64,000 nucleotides of DNA from Leeuwenhoekiella sp044542075. Its GTDB lineage: Bacteria > Bacteroidota > Bacteroidia > Flavobacteriales > Flavobacteriaceae. Shown in pieces: positions 1-7,474 of the stretch. The notes beneath the pieces are model-generated. The model ran no database searches and was not told the origin of the DNA. It saw only the letters and a list, made by a program, of their open reading frames with translations. The translations under genes were made by a program, and so were the position numbers. Where the stretch lies: contig NZ_JBITTU010000006.1 in the NCBI RefSeq assembly GCF_044542075.1, positions 1 to 64,000 on the forward strand, written 5' to 3'. Each line of letters starts with the position of its first letter. The first letter of the stretch is position 1.

Positions 1-251
1 TGCGTTCCAATTTCCAAGAATTCCACAATTAGTATTTTCGTCAGTCGTGATAAGTTTCTTGACTAACTTTTCTAATTTTTTAGTTGTATGTATTTAAGTT
101 CGTCTCAAATGGTGTACCGTTTATGTATAAGATTAGTGGCGTGTTTAAGCACCTAATTTAGCAAATAAACACCAGATAGAAAATCCGCGAGGATTTTCGT
201 AAGTAGGCGAGAACTAGCCATTAATTTTATAAGGTGTTACCAACTGGCTTT
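1..251. other. Noncoding stretch with a conserved-looking hairpin
   Basis: No open frame of useful size is seen. A perfect 8-bp inverted repeat GAAAATCC / GGATTTTC (179-186 and 191-198) with a GCGA loop lies in a block (about 120-260) that looks structured and more ordered than the AT-rich spacers around it. From memory, similar blocks recur in intergenic DNA of many Flavobacteriaceae, but this cannot be checked here. It directly abuts the gene relic at 252. Confidence 0.4.
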
Positions 252-742
252 CTATAATTTGTGTTTATATCCTATTTCGTTTAATTCAGTTTTCAGTTTT
301 TCAAAATCGTTCAATTCAGGATTTATTTCCTTAACTAAATCTTTTGTAATTTCTTCTCCGCTGTATATTTTTTCTACAAGTTCCAATTTTAGTTCATTTT
401 CCTCAAAATTTTCTTCATAGTATTCTTCTGCCCAATTTTTGTAAGTCAAAGGTTTTCCATCTAATAATTCAAGCAAATCACTTGAACCATCTTTATATTC
501 ATCTTTTGGTTAGTTAACATTTTATTGGAACTTCTCTCTACAGCGGAATCGTTTAATTCTGAACTTAAATGTGATTGACAATTTAAAATATTGGTAATAG
601 ATTTTAAAACCAGTTTCCCAATTTTTTCTAGCTCTTCATCGGTACTCGCACAAGAGTGTACCGGTACATAAATGTTTTTATATATGTATAAAAGTTTATT
701 TATATAATATAGCACTATTATAATGATGTGTAACACTAACAC
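252..742 (-). pseudogene. Frameshifted hypothetical gene relic
   Basis: Two overlapping minus-strand frames read as one hydrophilic, glutamate- and lysine-rich protein if one base is restored. The upstream frame carries a segment around TDEELEKIGKLV and runs to NQK near 505; the downstream frame continues with DEYKDGSSDLLELLDGK and ends at 252. The junction lies in an A run on the coding strand (504-507), where a fifth A would fuse the frames as N-Q-K-D. The first 25 or so residues of the upstream frame (720-742 downwards) are low-complexity and probably not coding, so the true start is unclear. No family is recognised. It could be a real relic, a phase-variable gene, or a sequencing error in a homopolymer. 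Confidence 0.45.
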
Positions 743-1031
743 GTTTTATATCAGAGAATTTTGATAATTATCTTTTTTGAGGAAGCTTACTCCTCATCAC
801 TTTAAGCGTCTTAACACAAGAATATAGAAGAAATTAACGATATCTCAATGGGGTAGTGGTGATGTTTATTGTAAATTTAATTTAAGGAATGGCAGAACTA
901 TTTGTTTTAATAATGATATGTGTAGGATAATTTATTTTAAGTTAATTTTGTTTGCCGAATCAGGATTAAATATTTTTATTTAAATCAAATATAATAATCG
1001 TGATAGGTTAGAAATAAGAAAGAATGAGTCT
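743..1031. other. AT-rich spacer downstream of the export operon
   Basis: No coding frame or recognised RNA. A small inverted repeat GAGGA/TCCTC lies near 779-796, but on the minus strand it is followed by A residues and not T, so it does not look like a terminator for the HlyD gene. Confidence 0.5.
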
Positions 1032-2432
1032 CTATCGCTTCAATATTTCTTTAAGCTGATAAAAGAAGCGCTCTAACAATCTTAAATCCTCGGTGACAAT
1101 TTCAGCTGTCCCGCTCATCTCTTGTTTAAAAGCAATTTTTCTATTATAAGAAGTAATTAACTTTGTTGGTAAATAAACATCAATAAGATAAAATCCCTCT
1201 TTATCAGGAATCAAGGAGATATTTTTAACGGCACCACTCAATACACCAAATTCTGTGTCAGGATAATTTTCCAACTTAATGTTCACACGTTGTCCAACTT
1301 TAATCTTTCCTGAATTTTGTGCAGGTGTTTTAAGCTTGGCAATTAAACTTGAGTTATTTTCTGGAATAATTGTAAATATCAAATCACCTGAAGTTACATT
1401 TTGATTAGTATTCCAATAATTAAGAAATGCTACATAACCATCAATATTAGATCGTAATACATATTGATATTCCCAGTCTTTAACTGCATTTTTTAACAGA
1501 TTAAAAGATTGAAGTACATTTTTTAGTAACATCATCTCTTCTTTCACACGGTTAATTTCTGTGCCTTTAGAGGTTTTATAAGCATTACTAATACCTTCTC
1601 TAATTTGAGAAATGGAAGATTCGAAATTTTTTAAATTTCTTTCGGCCTGAGCATATTTAAGTTGTGTGTCTTCATACTCCTGGGCAGAAATAACACCTTT
1701 CTCAAAAAGAGTTTTATTGCGTTGTAAATTTTTATTTAGAAAATTCATTTCCGTTTCATTGATTTCCTTTTGAGACTTTAAACTTGTCATTCTCATATTC
1801 AGTTCCGAAATTGAAAAGTTATTAGCAATGGATTCATTTGTAAATGGTTGCAATTCTTTATTAAGTTCATACTGAATATAACTATTTTCAAAAAGGGCAT
1901 ATTGTGATTCAATTTCACCTAGAAACAGAACTGGAAGATTATCTATAGGAAATTCAAATGAATTGTTATTGATCTTTATAGAATCAATCACAGATTTTAA
2001 TTTGAATACATCTTTATAATTGGCCGTATTCTCAATAATCGCTAAGGACTGATTTTCTTTGACACTTTCATTGTCTTCTACTAATATAGCATCGAATCTT
2101 CCTGAAGTTTTTGCATATTCCTTTTGTGGAGGATTCTGAGTAGTGATTATTGCTTCCGATAGAATAATATCTGGATACTTAACAAACCATGAAATAAACA
2201 ACAATAATAAAATCAATATTAAAAAAAGAACATTGCCCCAGCGTATCATCCAATGCGGCACTCTCGTCAGGATTTCCTGAACTTCCTCGCTACGCAACTC
2301 CAGGTCGATGCCTTCTTTATCCTGCTTAGGTACTCCTCCATCATTAAGCTTATCAAATGTATAAACTTCAATTTCTGCTTCTTCTGAGACAGAGTTGTTT
2401 CTTATTTTGTTAATTTGAATTTTTTCTGACAT
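1032..2432 (-). CDS. HlyD-family membrane fusion protein of a peptide exporter
   Basis: Periplasmic adaptor that links an inner-membrane ABC exporter to an outer-membrane channel. The 466-aa protein has a cytoplasmic N-terminus of about 60 residues, one membrane segment (about 66-86), a biotinyl-lipoyl-like half-motif around 112-145, a long charged coiled-coil region (about 200-320) and a beta-rich C-terminal domain with the second lipoyl half and a translocase-type barrel. This is the architecture of adaptors that work with C39-containing bacteriocin transporters. It lies 68 bp downstream of the transporter gene on the same strand and is probably cotranscribed. No outer-membrane TolC-like partner is present in the window. 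Family assignment is firm; the cargo is inferred from neighbours. Confidence 0.9.
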   Translation of the reverse strand: MSEKIQINKIRNNSVSEEAEIEVYTFDKLNDGGVPKQDKEGIDLELRSEEVQEILTRVPHWMIRWGNVLFLILILLLLFISWFVKYPDIILSEAIITTQNPPQKEYAKTSGRFDAILVEDNESVKENQSLAIIENTANYKDVFKLKSVIDSIKINNNSFEFPIDNLPVLFLGEIESQYALFENSYIQYELNKELQPFTNESIANNFSISELNMRMTSLKSQKEINETEMNFLNKNLQRNKTLFEKGVISAQEYEDTQLKYAQAERNLKNFESSISQIREGISNAYKTSKGTEINRVKEEMMLLKNVLQSFNLLKNAVKDWEYQYVLRSNIDGYVAFLNYWNTNQNVTSGDLIFTIIPENNSSLIAKLKTPAQNSGKIKVGQRVNIKLENYPDTEFGVLSGAVKNISLIPDKEGFYLIDVYLPTKLITSYNRKIAFKQEMSGTAEIVTEDLRLLERFFYQLKEILKR

Positions 2433-2500
2433 CGATAATTATTTCTAAATCTTAACGGGGGTCTGTCCACACTTCAAGACTCTAAAACCTGAAAGGTTTG

Positions 2501-4693
2501 TTAATTTCCTAATTCCAATTGATTTTTAACTAGATGGTAATAATCAGCTCTGTTTGTAACCAACTGCGCATGATTACCTACTTCAACAATCTTTCCTTTA
2601 TCTATAACCACAATTTGATGAGCATGTTTTACCGTACTCAAACGATGTGCTATAACCACTACAGTCTTGTCCTCGAAAAATGTATCTAGTTTTTCCATGA
2701 TGACTTTCTCGTTATTTGCATCTAAGGCGGAAGTGGCTTCGTCAAAAAACAAAAAATTTGGATTTTTATATACAGCACGGGCAATCAACAGGCGTTGTTT
2801 TTGACCCGTACTCAGTCCAATTCCTTCCATCCCTATCTTTGTATTGTAGGATATTGGCAGGCTTTCAATAAACTCTTGAATATTGGCGACGTCAACGGCA
2901 TGCGCTAGCTTTTTCTTATCTATGTAATCCTCTCCTACAGCAATATTATTGGCAATGGAGTCATTAAAAATGTAACCTTCTTGCATTACAACACCACATT
3001 GGTTTCGCCAAGTTTTTTGAGCAACATTTTTTAAATCATAATTACCAACATTTATATGTCCTTGAATGGGATCATAAAATTTGAGTAGGAGTTTCATTAA
3101 GGTGCTTTTTCCACTTCCGCTCACTCCCACAATGGCAGTAACTTTATTTGATGGAATGATCAAGTCAAGATCTTGCAAAACCATAAGATCTGATCCAATA
3201 TATCTAAATGAAACTTTGGAAAGTGAGATATCTTTGTTTAAAGGAATATTTCTAATACTTTCACTATACCGCTGTTCTTCATCATCCTTATTATGAATTT
3301 CTGATAACCTATCTAGTGAAATTTTAGCATCCTGAACTTCTCTTATGAAATTAATCATTTGAGCTATAGGTGAGTTTAATTGACCTACAATATAGCTTAT
3401 AGCCAGCATCATTCCCAACGTAATTTCACCATCAATCACTAATTTAGCAGATAAAACTGTTATTAATATATTCTTAACTTCATTGATGAAATCTGAACCG
3501 ACATTTTGGTATTGTTCCAGTGCTAAACTCTCAATTGAGATTTTAAAGAGTCTTGCCTGTAAAAATTCCCAACCCCAACGTTTTTGCTTTTCAGCGTTGT
3601 GAAGTTTTATTTCTTGCATACCATTAATAAGCTCAATGACTTTACTCTGTTCACTGCTCACTTGTGAAAACCTCTTATAATCCAAGTCTTTTCTTTTTTT
3701 TAAGAAAATAACAATCCATAAAAAATAGAGAATACTCCCCAATAAGAAGACCATAAATAGTTGTAGACTGTAATAACCTAAAACAATACTGAACACGAGG
3801 AGATTAACCATAGAGAACAATACATTTAAAGATGATGTTGTCAAAATACGTTCAACCCGTTCATGATCATTAATACGCTGTAAAATGTCCCCAGTCATGC
3901 GTGTATCAAAAAATGCAATTGGCAAGTTCATAAGCTTGATGAAAAAGTCTGAAACTAAAGAAATGTTGATTCGCATACTTAAATGTAGTAAAATCCAACT
4001 ACGGAGCACCTCTATGGCTGTCCTACCTACAAACAATGCCAATTGCGCGAAAAGAATTAAATAGATAAAATGAATGTCCTGATTTTTGATCCCAACATCA
4101 ACGATACTTTGGGTCAAAAAGGGGAAAATAAGCTGTAATAGACTAGCAGCAAATAATCCAATCACCAATTGCCAAAGAAACTGTTTGTATTTATAAACAT
4201 ATTTAAACAAAAAAGAAAAACCAAAATTTTGCTCTTTATTGTCAAAATCTGAATTGTAGAATTTTGGTGTTGGTTCCAATAATAAGGCTATACCCTCTTC
4301 GGTTTGATCTGTAGAATTATTGCCGATCCAATGCTTTAGAAATTCGTCTTTGGTATATTTTAGTAGACCGTGTGCAGGGTCGGAAATGTGAAAAGTCTTA
4401 TTTTTAATTCTGTATAAAACTACATAATGGTTGTCATTCCAATGCAGTATGCAAGGTAAAGGTATTTCTTTAACAGTTTCTAAATTGATCTTAACACCCA
4501 TTGACCTAAAACCTAATTTCTCTGATGCTTCACTCAACGCTAAAATGGAACTACCAGTTCTTGTAGTCTCTGTTAAATCACGGAGTTCCTGAATTGAAAT
4601 AATTTTATTAAAAAATTTGGCAATAATTTTCAAGCATGCAGGCCCGCAATCTTTTGCATCTTTTTGTTTGTAAAATGGGAAATTTAAAGTCAA
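2501..4693 (-). CDS. Peptidase-containing ABC transporter (C39, PCAT) for double-glycine peptides
   Basis: Cleaves the leader of a precursor after a Gly-Gly site and pumps the released peptide out of the cytoplasm. Domains in order: C39 cysteine peptidase (about 1-130) with Gln10, catalytic Cys16 in KDCGPACL, His89 and Asp105; transmembrane domain (about 165-460); ATPase domain (about 485-725) with Walker A GVSGSGKST (523-531), signature LSTGQ (627-631), Walker B FLFFDE (647-652) and switch His683. All catalytic residues are present and the 730-aa length is usual for the family. It is followed by its HlyD partner. The obvious substrate is the peptide encoded at 5243-5434, which has a matching leader. 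A 549-bp spacer separates the two, so the transporter may have its own promoter or depend on readthrough. Confidence 0.95.
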   Translation of the reverse strand: MTLNFPFYKQKDAKDCGPACLKIIAKFFNKIISIQELRDLTETTRTGSSILALSEASEKLGFRSMGVKINLETVKEIPLPCILHWNDNHYVVLYRIKNKTFHISDPAHGLLKYTKDEFLKHWIGNNSTDQTEEGIALLLEPTPKFYNSDFDNKEQNFGFSFLFKYVYKYKQFLWQLVIGLFAASLLQLIFPFLTQSIVDVGIKNQDIHFIYLILFAQLALFVGRTAIEVLRSWILLHLSMRINISLVSDFFIKLMNLPIAFFDTRMTGDILQRINDHERVERILTTSSLNVLFSMVNLLVFSIVLGYYSLQLFMVFLLGSILYFLWIVIFLKKRKDLDYKRFSQVSSEQSKVIELINGMQEIKLHNAEKQKRWGWEFLQARLFKISIESLALEQYQNVGSDFINEVKNILITVLSAKLVIDGEITLGMMLAISYIVGQLNSPIAQMINFIREVQDAKISLDRLSEIHNKDDEEQRYSESIRNIPLNKDISLSKVSFRYIGSDLMVLQDLDLIIPSNKVTAIVGVSGSGKSTLMKLLLKFYDPIQGHINVGNYDLKNVAQKTWRNQCGVVMQEGYIFNDSIANNIAVGEDYIDKKKLAHAVDVANIQEFIESLPISYNTKIGMEGIGLSTGQKQRLLIARAVYKNPNFLFFDEATSALDANNEKVIMEKLDTFFEDKTVVVIAHRLSTVKHAHQIVVIDKGKIVEVGNHAQLVTNRADYYHLVKNQLELGN

Positions 4694-5242
4694 CTAAGTT
4701 AGTATATGTGATTAGGTTATTTTGAATATTGAAAAATGGAGATACAAGAAGCTTATGAGTTTATTCTCTAACATTTTTATTTCTACAATAAAAAAAATTT
4801 TATTAGGTTTTTATCTCAATTATTATAGGGAACATATTTAATGGATTACTTGAAACTGTTAATTATTTGTATAATATACATAATTACACAGGCGGCAGCT
4901 TTAAGATATCTCATATTGATATATATAGGAAATCTAAATCAATAAATTTATATCTTAAATTAATTAAGAAGTGCAGCAATTTGATAATTGGTATTTATAA
5001 TTAAATAAAATTTTGCATTGTACACATCAAATTTAAATCAAGCTCCAATGAGATAACCTTTTAAATTCCACTAATTGTTATTATATTTTTTGAGAAAATA
5101 ATAATTACACTAATTAATGCATGCCTTGGTAGATAAATATCAATACGTCTTAATGAATTTTTAAAAAAAAAAATTATCTTATAATTAATTAAAAAAACCC
5201 ATTAAATAAGTTTTAATGGGTTTATTAATTTAATTGTACACC
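4694..5242. other. Long AT-rich spacer between peptide gene and transporter
   Basis: No credible coding frame was found on either strand, and no second double-glycine peptide. It holds the terminator hairpin of the peptide gene (5195-5223). On the minus strand a TAAATTTG box at 5028-5035 fits the flavobacterial -7 consensus, but no TTG lies at the expected upstream distance. If used, it would give the transporter mRNA a leader of over 300 nt. Confidence 0.45.
5195..5223 (-). terminator. Rho-independent terminator after the peptide gene
   Basis: Perfect 12-bp stem AAACCCATTAAA (5195-5206) / TTTAATGGGTTT (5212-5223) with a 5-nt loop, followed on the minus strand by TTTT. It starts 20 bp after the peptide stop codon and would end most transcripts before the transporter gene. 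Confidence 0.8.
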
Positions 5243-5434
5243 TTAATCACAATAACCAGCTTTTTTTGAACTTCTATATGGCTTACAAGTACAACCATCT
5301 CCACATTGACTATTCCAATTACAATCACCTGAACAAACTCCACCTATGAAGCCTATCTCATTTCCGCCAGCAATTGACCGCATTTCATCTCTAGAGAGAC
5401 GAGATTGTCCAAAATTTACATTCATTGTTTTCAT
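5243..5434 (-). CDS. Double-glycine leader peptide with a six-cysteine, knottin-like core
   Basis: A 63-aa precursor of a secreted peptide. The leader (residues 1-24) ends in LSRDEMRSIAGG, a typical double-glycine leader of Bacteroidetes secreted peptides, so the C39 transporter should cut after Gly24 and release a 39-residue core. The core has six cysteines (34, 38, 44, 48, 50, 62), spacing C-x3-C-x5-C-x3-C-x1-C-x11-C, ending GYCD. The stretch C-x5-C-x3-C-x-C...GYC and the GGVC before the first cysteine resemble squash-type cystine-knot inhibitors, although the first loop is 3 residues and not 6, and the last is 11 and not 5. A second Gly-Gly (31-32) just before Cys34 is an alternative cut site. 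The gene lies 63 bp after a disulfide-forming VKOR-thioredoxin gene. Its activity (antimicrobial, inhibitor, signal) is unknown. Start could be Met1 or Met4. Confidence 0.88.
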   Translation of the reverse strand: MKTMNVNFGQSRLSRDEMRSIAGGNEIGFIGGVCSGDCNWNSQCGDGCTCKPYRSSKKAGYCD

Positions 5435-5497
5435 AATAAATAATTTTAAATAATTGCCTACTCTATTTATAGCTTTTCGGCTTTCGCTATTTTATTT

Positions 5498-7072
5498 CTA
5501 TTTTCTTTTCGATAGAGATTTATCATCTATCAACTCATTCATGAAAAACTTTAAATCTGATAGTTCATACTGCTCAGGATATTTATATCCATTAATAAAT
5601 AAACACGGGGTAAAGTTTACGTCATTGTCAGCAAACCATGGGTGTTGATTGTCCAGTACTATCTCAATCTCTTTTAAATCGCTATTTGAACCGTATCTTT
5701 TAAGCCACTTAGCATCATCTCTTGTTTTGTAATAAGAATCCATGGCTTCATTAAAGCAATTTTCACCTTTTTCATTTTTTAAATGGATCATATTTTTTAC
5801 AAGACTCTTTAAATCAGTTCTTTCTGGATTAACATTATAAAGAAAGGAAACGTGTATTTTTTCGCTATACTTCTTAAGAAATGACTTTAACATTAAATGC
5901 GGGCTAGTACAATGCCCACAGGAAGGACTAGTAACAATTTCTATTTTTAAAGTTGCATTAAGGCTTCCAAATTCGAGATTACCTTGTGGTAGATTATAAC
6001 ATTTTGAATTCAATAATGTATTTTTAAATAGGCTATAGTTTCTTTTAAAACGGTTTGCTTTAATTTCTGCTTGTTTTAGGTTATTAGCCTTCTGGAGAAT
6101 TTCTTTTAACGACAACCAAATTGTAAACAATACTGATCCTGATACTAAGAAAATAAGTGTACCGTTGAGCGTAATATCGAAATCAAAATTTATATTTAAG
6201 AATAATAAATACACCAATTCTAAAAGTATTACTACCGAAATAGTCAAACATATTGGGCACCATTTTTTTTCGATATATTTTTGATAATATATCGAAATAG
6301 CTATTATGGGAAGAGCCAAAACCAGTAGAATTGTTTGAATGTAGAAATAAACATCTATTGAGTTTGACAGGCTAGTTAAAAACAATGCAAAAATTTGAGT
6401 GGAAAAAAAACTGATACTTAAATCGCTAAAACTGATCACTCTGAAAACGCTCCATTTATTCGAATTGACGACAGATTCACAACTCGTTGCTGTAGTTACT
6501 TTACAAAACTTATCCAATAGAGTATTTTTTGTGCTAAATAAGTCTTTCAACGCCGCAAGAGAAAGATATAAACCTATTGTTGGAAAAACATAGAAAAGTA
6601 CAAACCAAATATTTGGTTGACTTATAATTAATACAGACACCAATAACATTACAGTTATAACCTGAGTGCATATTTTAACCCAATTATTTTTTTTAGGTTT
6701 CAATAATTCCGAATCACTTTCAGCTATCAAAACCACATTATCCCATAATTGGACAAAATTATCCTTTGAAACTGAATGCTTGTCTTCGGCGGTGTTTGTA
6801 TATGTAATTATGTTTTCATTTCTTTCAACAAACGACAAAAAAATTGAGTTGCCATTTTTTAAATTTGTTATGAATTTTTTCGGCAATAGGTTAATTTCAG
6901 AACTGTCAACTTTAAAAGCTCCATTATAGATGTTGAAAAAATTTAAAGTATCACTTATTGCTAATAAAGAGGGGTAATCAGGATGAGAATTTAATTGGAA
7001 ATTAAATTCTTCTTTATCTAAAATGATGTTTTCTGCATCCAAGTAATTGAAAAGAGGAGAGAGGTGATTCAT
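5498..7072 (-). CDS. VKOR-thioredoxin disulfide-forming enzyme with an N-terminal C39-like domain
   Basis: Probable membrane enzyme that makes disulfide bonds in exported peptide, with electrons passing to quinone. Residues 1-120 resemble a C39 peptidase-like domain (HPDYPSL at 30-36) but lack the catalytic cysteine, so they may bind leader or substrate without cutting. Residues 135-325 form the vitamin K epoxide reductase membrane domain, with loop cysteines Cys190 and Cys198 (SCESV) and the quinone-side CPIC (272-275). Residues 370-515 form a thioredoxin-like domain with CGHC (385-388) and the cis-proline loop TPC (488-490). All redox motifs are intact. It is the first gene of the unit that continues into the six-cysteine peptide, which strongly suggests that the peptide is its substrate. 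A general role in oxidative folding is possible too. Confidence 0.9.
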   Translation of the reverse strand: MNHLSPLFNYLDAENIILDKEEFNFQLNSHPDYPSLLAISDTLNFFNIYNGAFKVDSSEINLLPKKFITNLKNGNSIFLSFVERNENIITYTNTAEDKHSVSKDNFVQLWDNVVLIAESDSELLKPKKNNWVKICTQVITVMLLVSVLIISQPNIWFVLFYVFPTIGLYLSLAALKDLFSTKNTLLDKFCKVTTATSCESVVNSNKWSVFRVISFSDLSISFFSTQIFALFLTSLSNSIDVYFYIQTILLVLALPIIAISIYYQKYIEKKWCPICLTISVVILLELVYLLFLNINFDFDITLNGTLIFLVSGSVLFTIWLSLKEILQKANNLKQAEIKANRFKRNYSLFKNTLLNSKCYNLPQGNLEFGSLNATLKIEIVTSPSCGHCTSPHLMLKSFLKKYSEKIHVSFLYNVNPERTDLKSLVKNMIHLKNEKGENCFNEAMDSYYKTRDDAKWLKRYGSNSDLKEIEIVLDNQHPWFADNDVNFTPCLFINGYKYPEQYELSDLKFFMNELIDDKSLSKRK

Positions 7073-7474
7073 AAAAGTATTTAATAAGTATAATTATTTT
7101 TAAATATATATATATTATTTTAATTATTATATAATTTAATGTTCAATAAAAATTAATAAAAGCGAAAGTATTCTTAAATAATGTATTAATTTTTAATTAT
7201 ACAATAGGATATCAAAAAACTCAAAAACGTATAATCACGTAAATTTTCTATATAAAGCATCTTCTATGATAACTATCAAAATATGAAAACAGCCATATGT
7301 TCTCAGTAGGTTGGGCTGTAAGTTATATTTTACTGCGATATGTCCAGTTATTTTCAAATCTTTATATTAGAGGGTATATAACTACTATAATCACAAAAAA
7401 ATGGCTTCACAAATATGCAAAGCCATTAGATTAATGAAATTCAGCGATATAGATGTTTTTTTTTATAACTAAAT
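7073..7474. other. AT-rich intergenic region upstream of the VKOR-peptide unit
   Basis: No gene seen on either strand. It must contain the promoter for the minus-strand VKOR gene, but no clear TTG/TAnnTTTG pair was found. The distal end holds the terminator of the M14 peptidase gene (7400-7427). Confidence 0.5.
7400..7427 (-). terminator. Terminator of the M14 peptidase gene
   Basis: Stem AATGGCTT (7400-7407) / AAGCCATT (7420-7427) with a 12-nt loop. On the minus strand it is followed by seven T residues. It lies 48 bp past the stop codon of the peptidase gene. Confidence 0.75.

Noticed and set aside
779..796. GAGGA/TCCTC inverted repeat as a terminator for the HlyD gene
   Set aside because: The minus strand after the hairpin has A residues and not T.
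5243..5434. True homology of the six-Cys peptide with plant trypsin inhibitors
   Set aside because: The inhibitory first loop is only three residues and lacks a basic P1 position; similarity is best read as convergent spacing.
5454..5648. 64-codon plus-strand frame opposite the VKOR gene
   Set aside because: Antisense to the well-supported VKOR-thioredoxin coding region.
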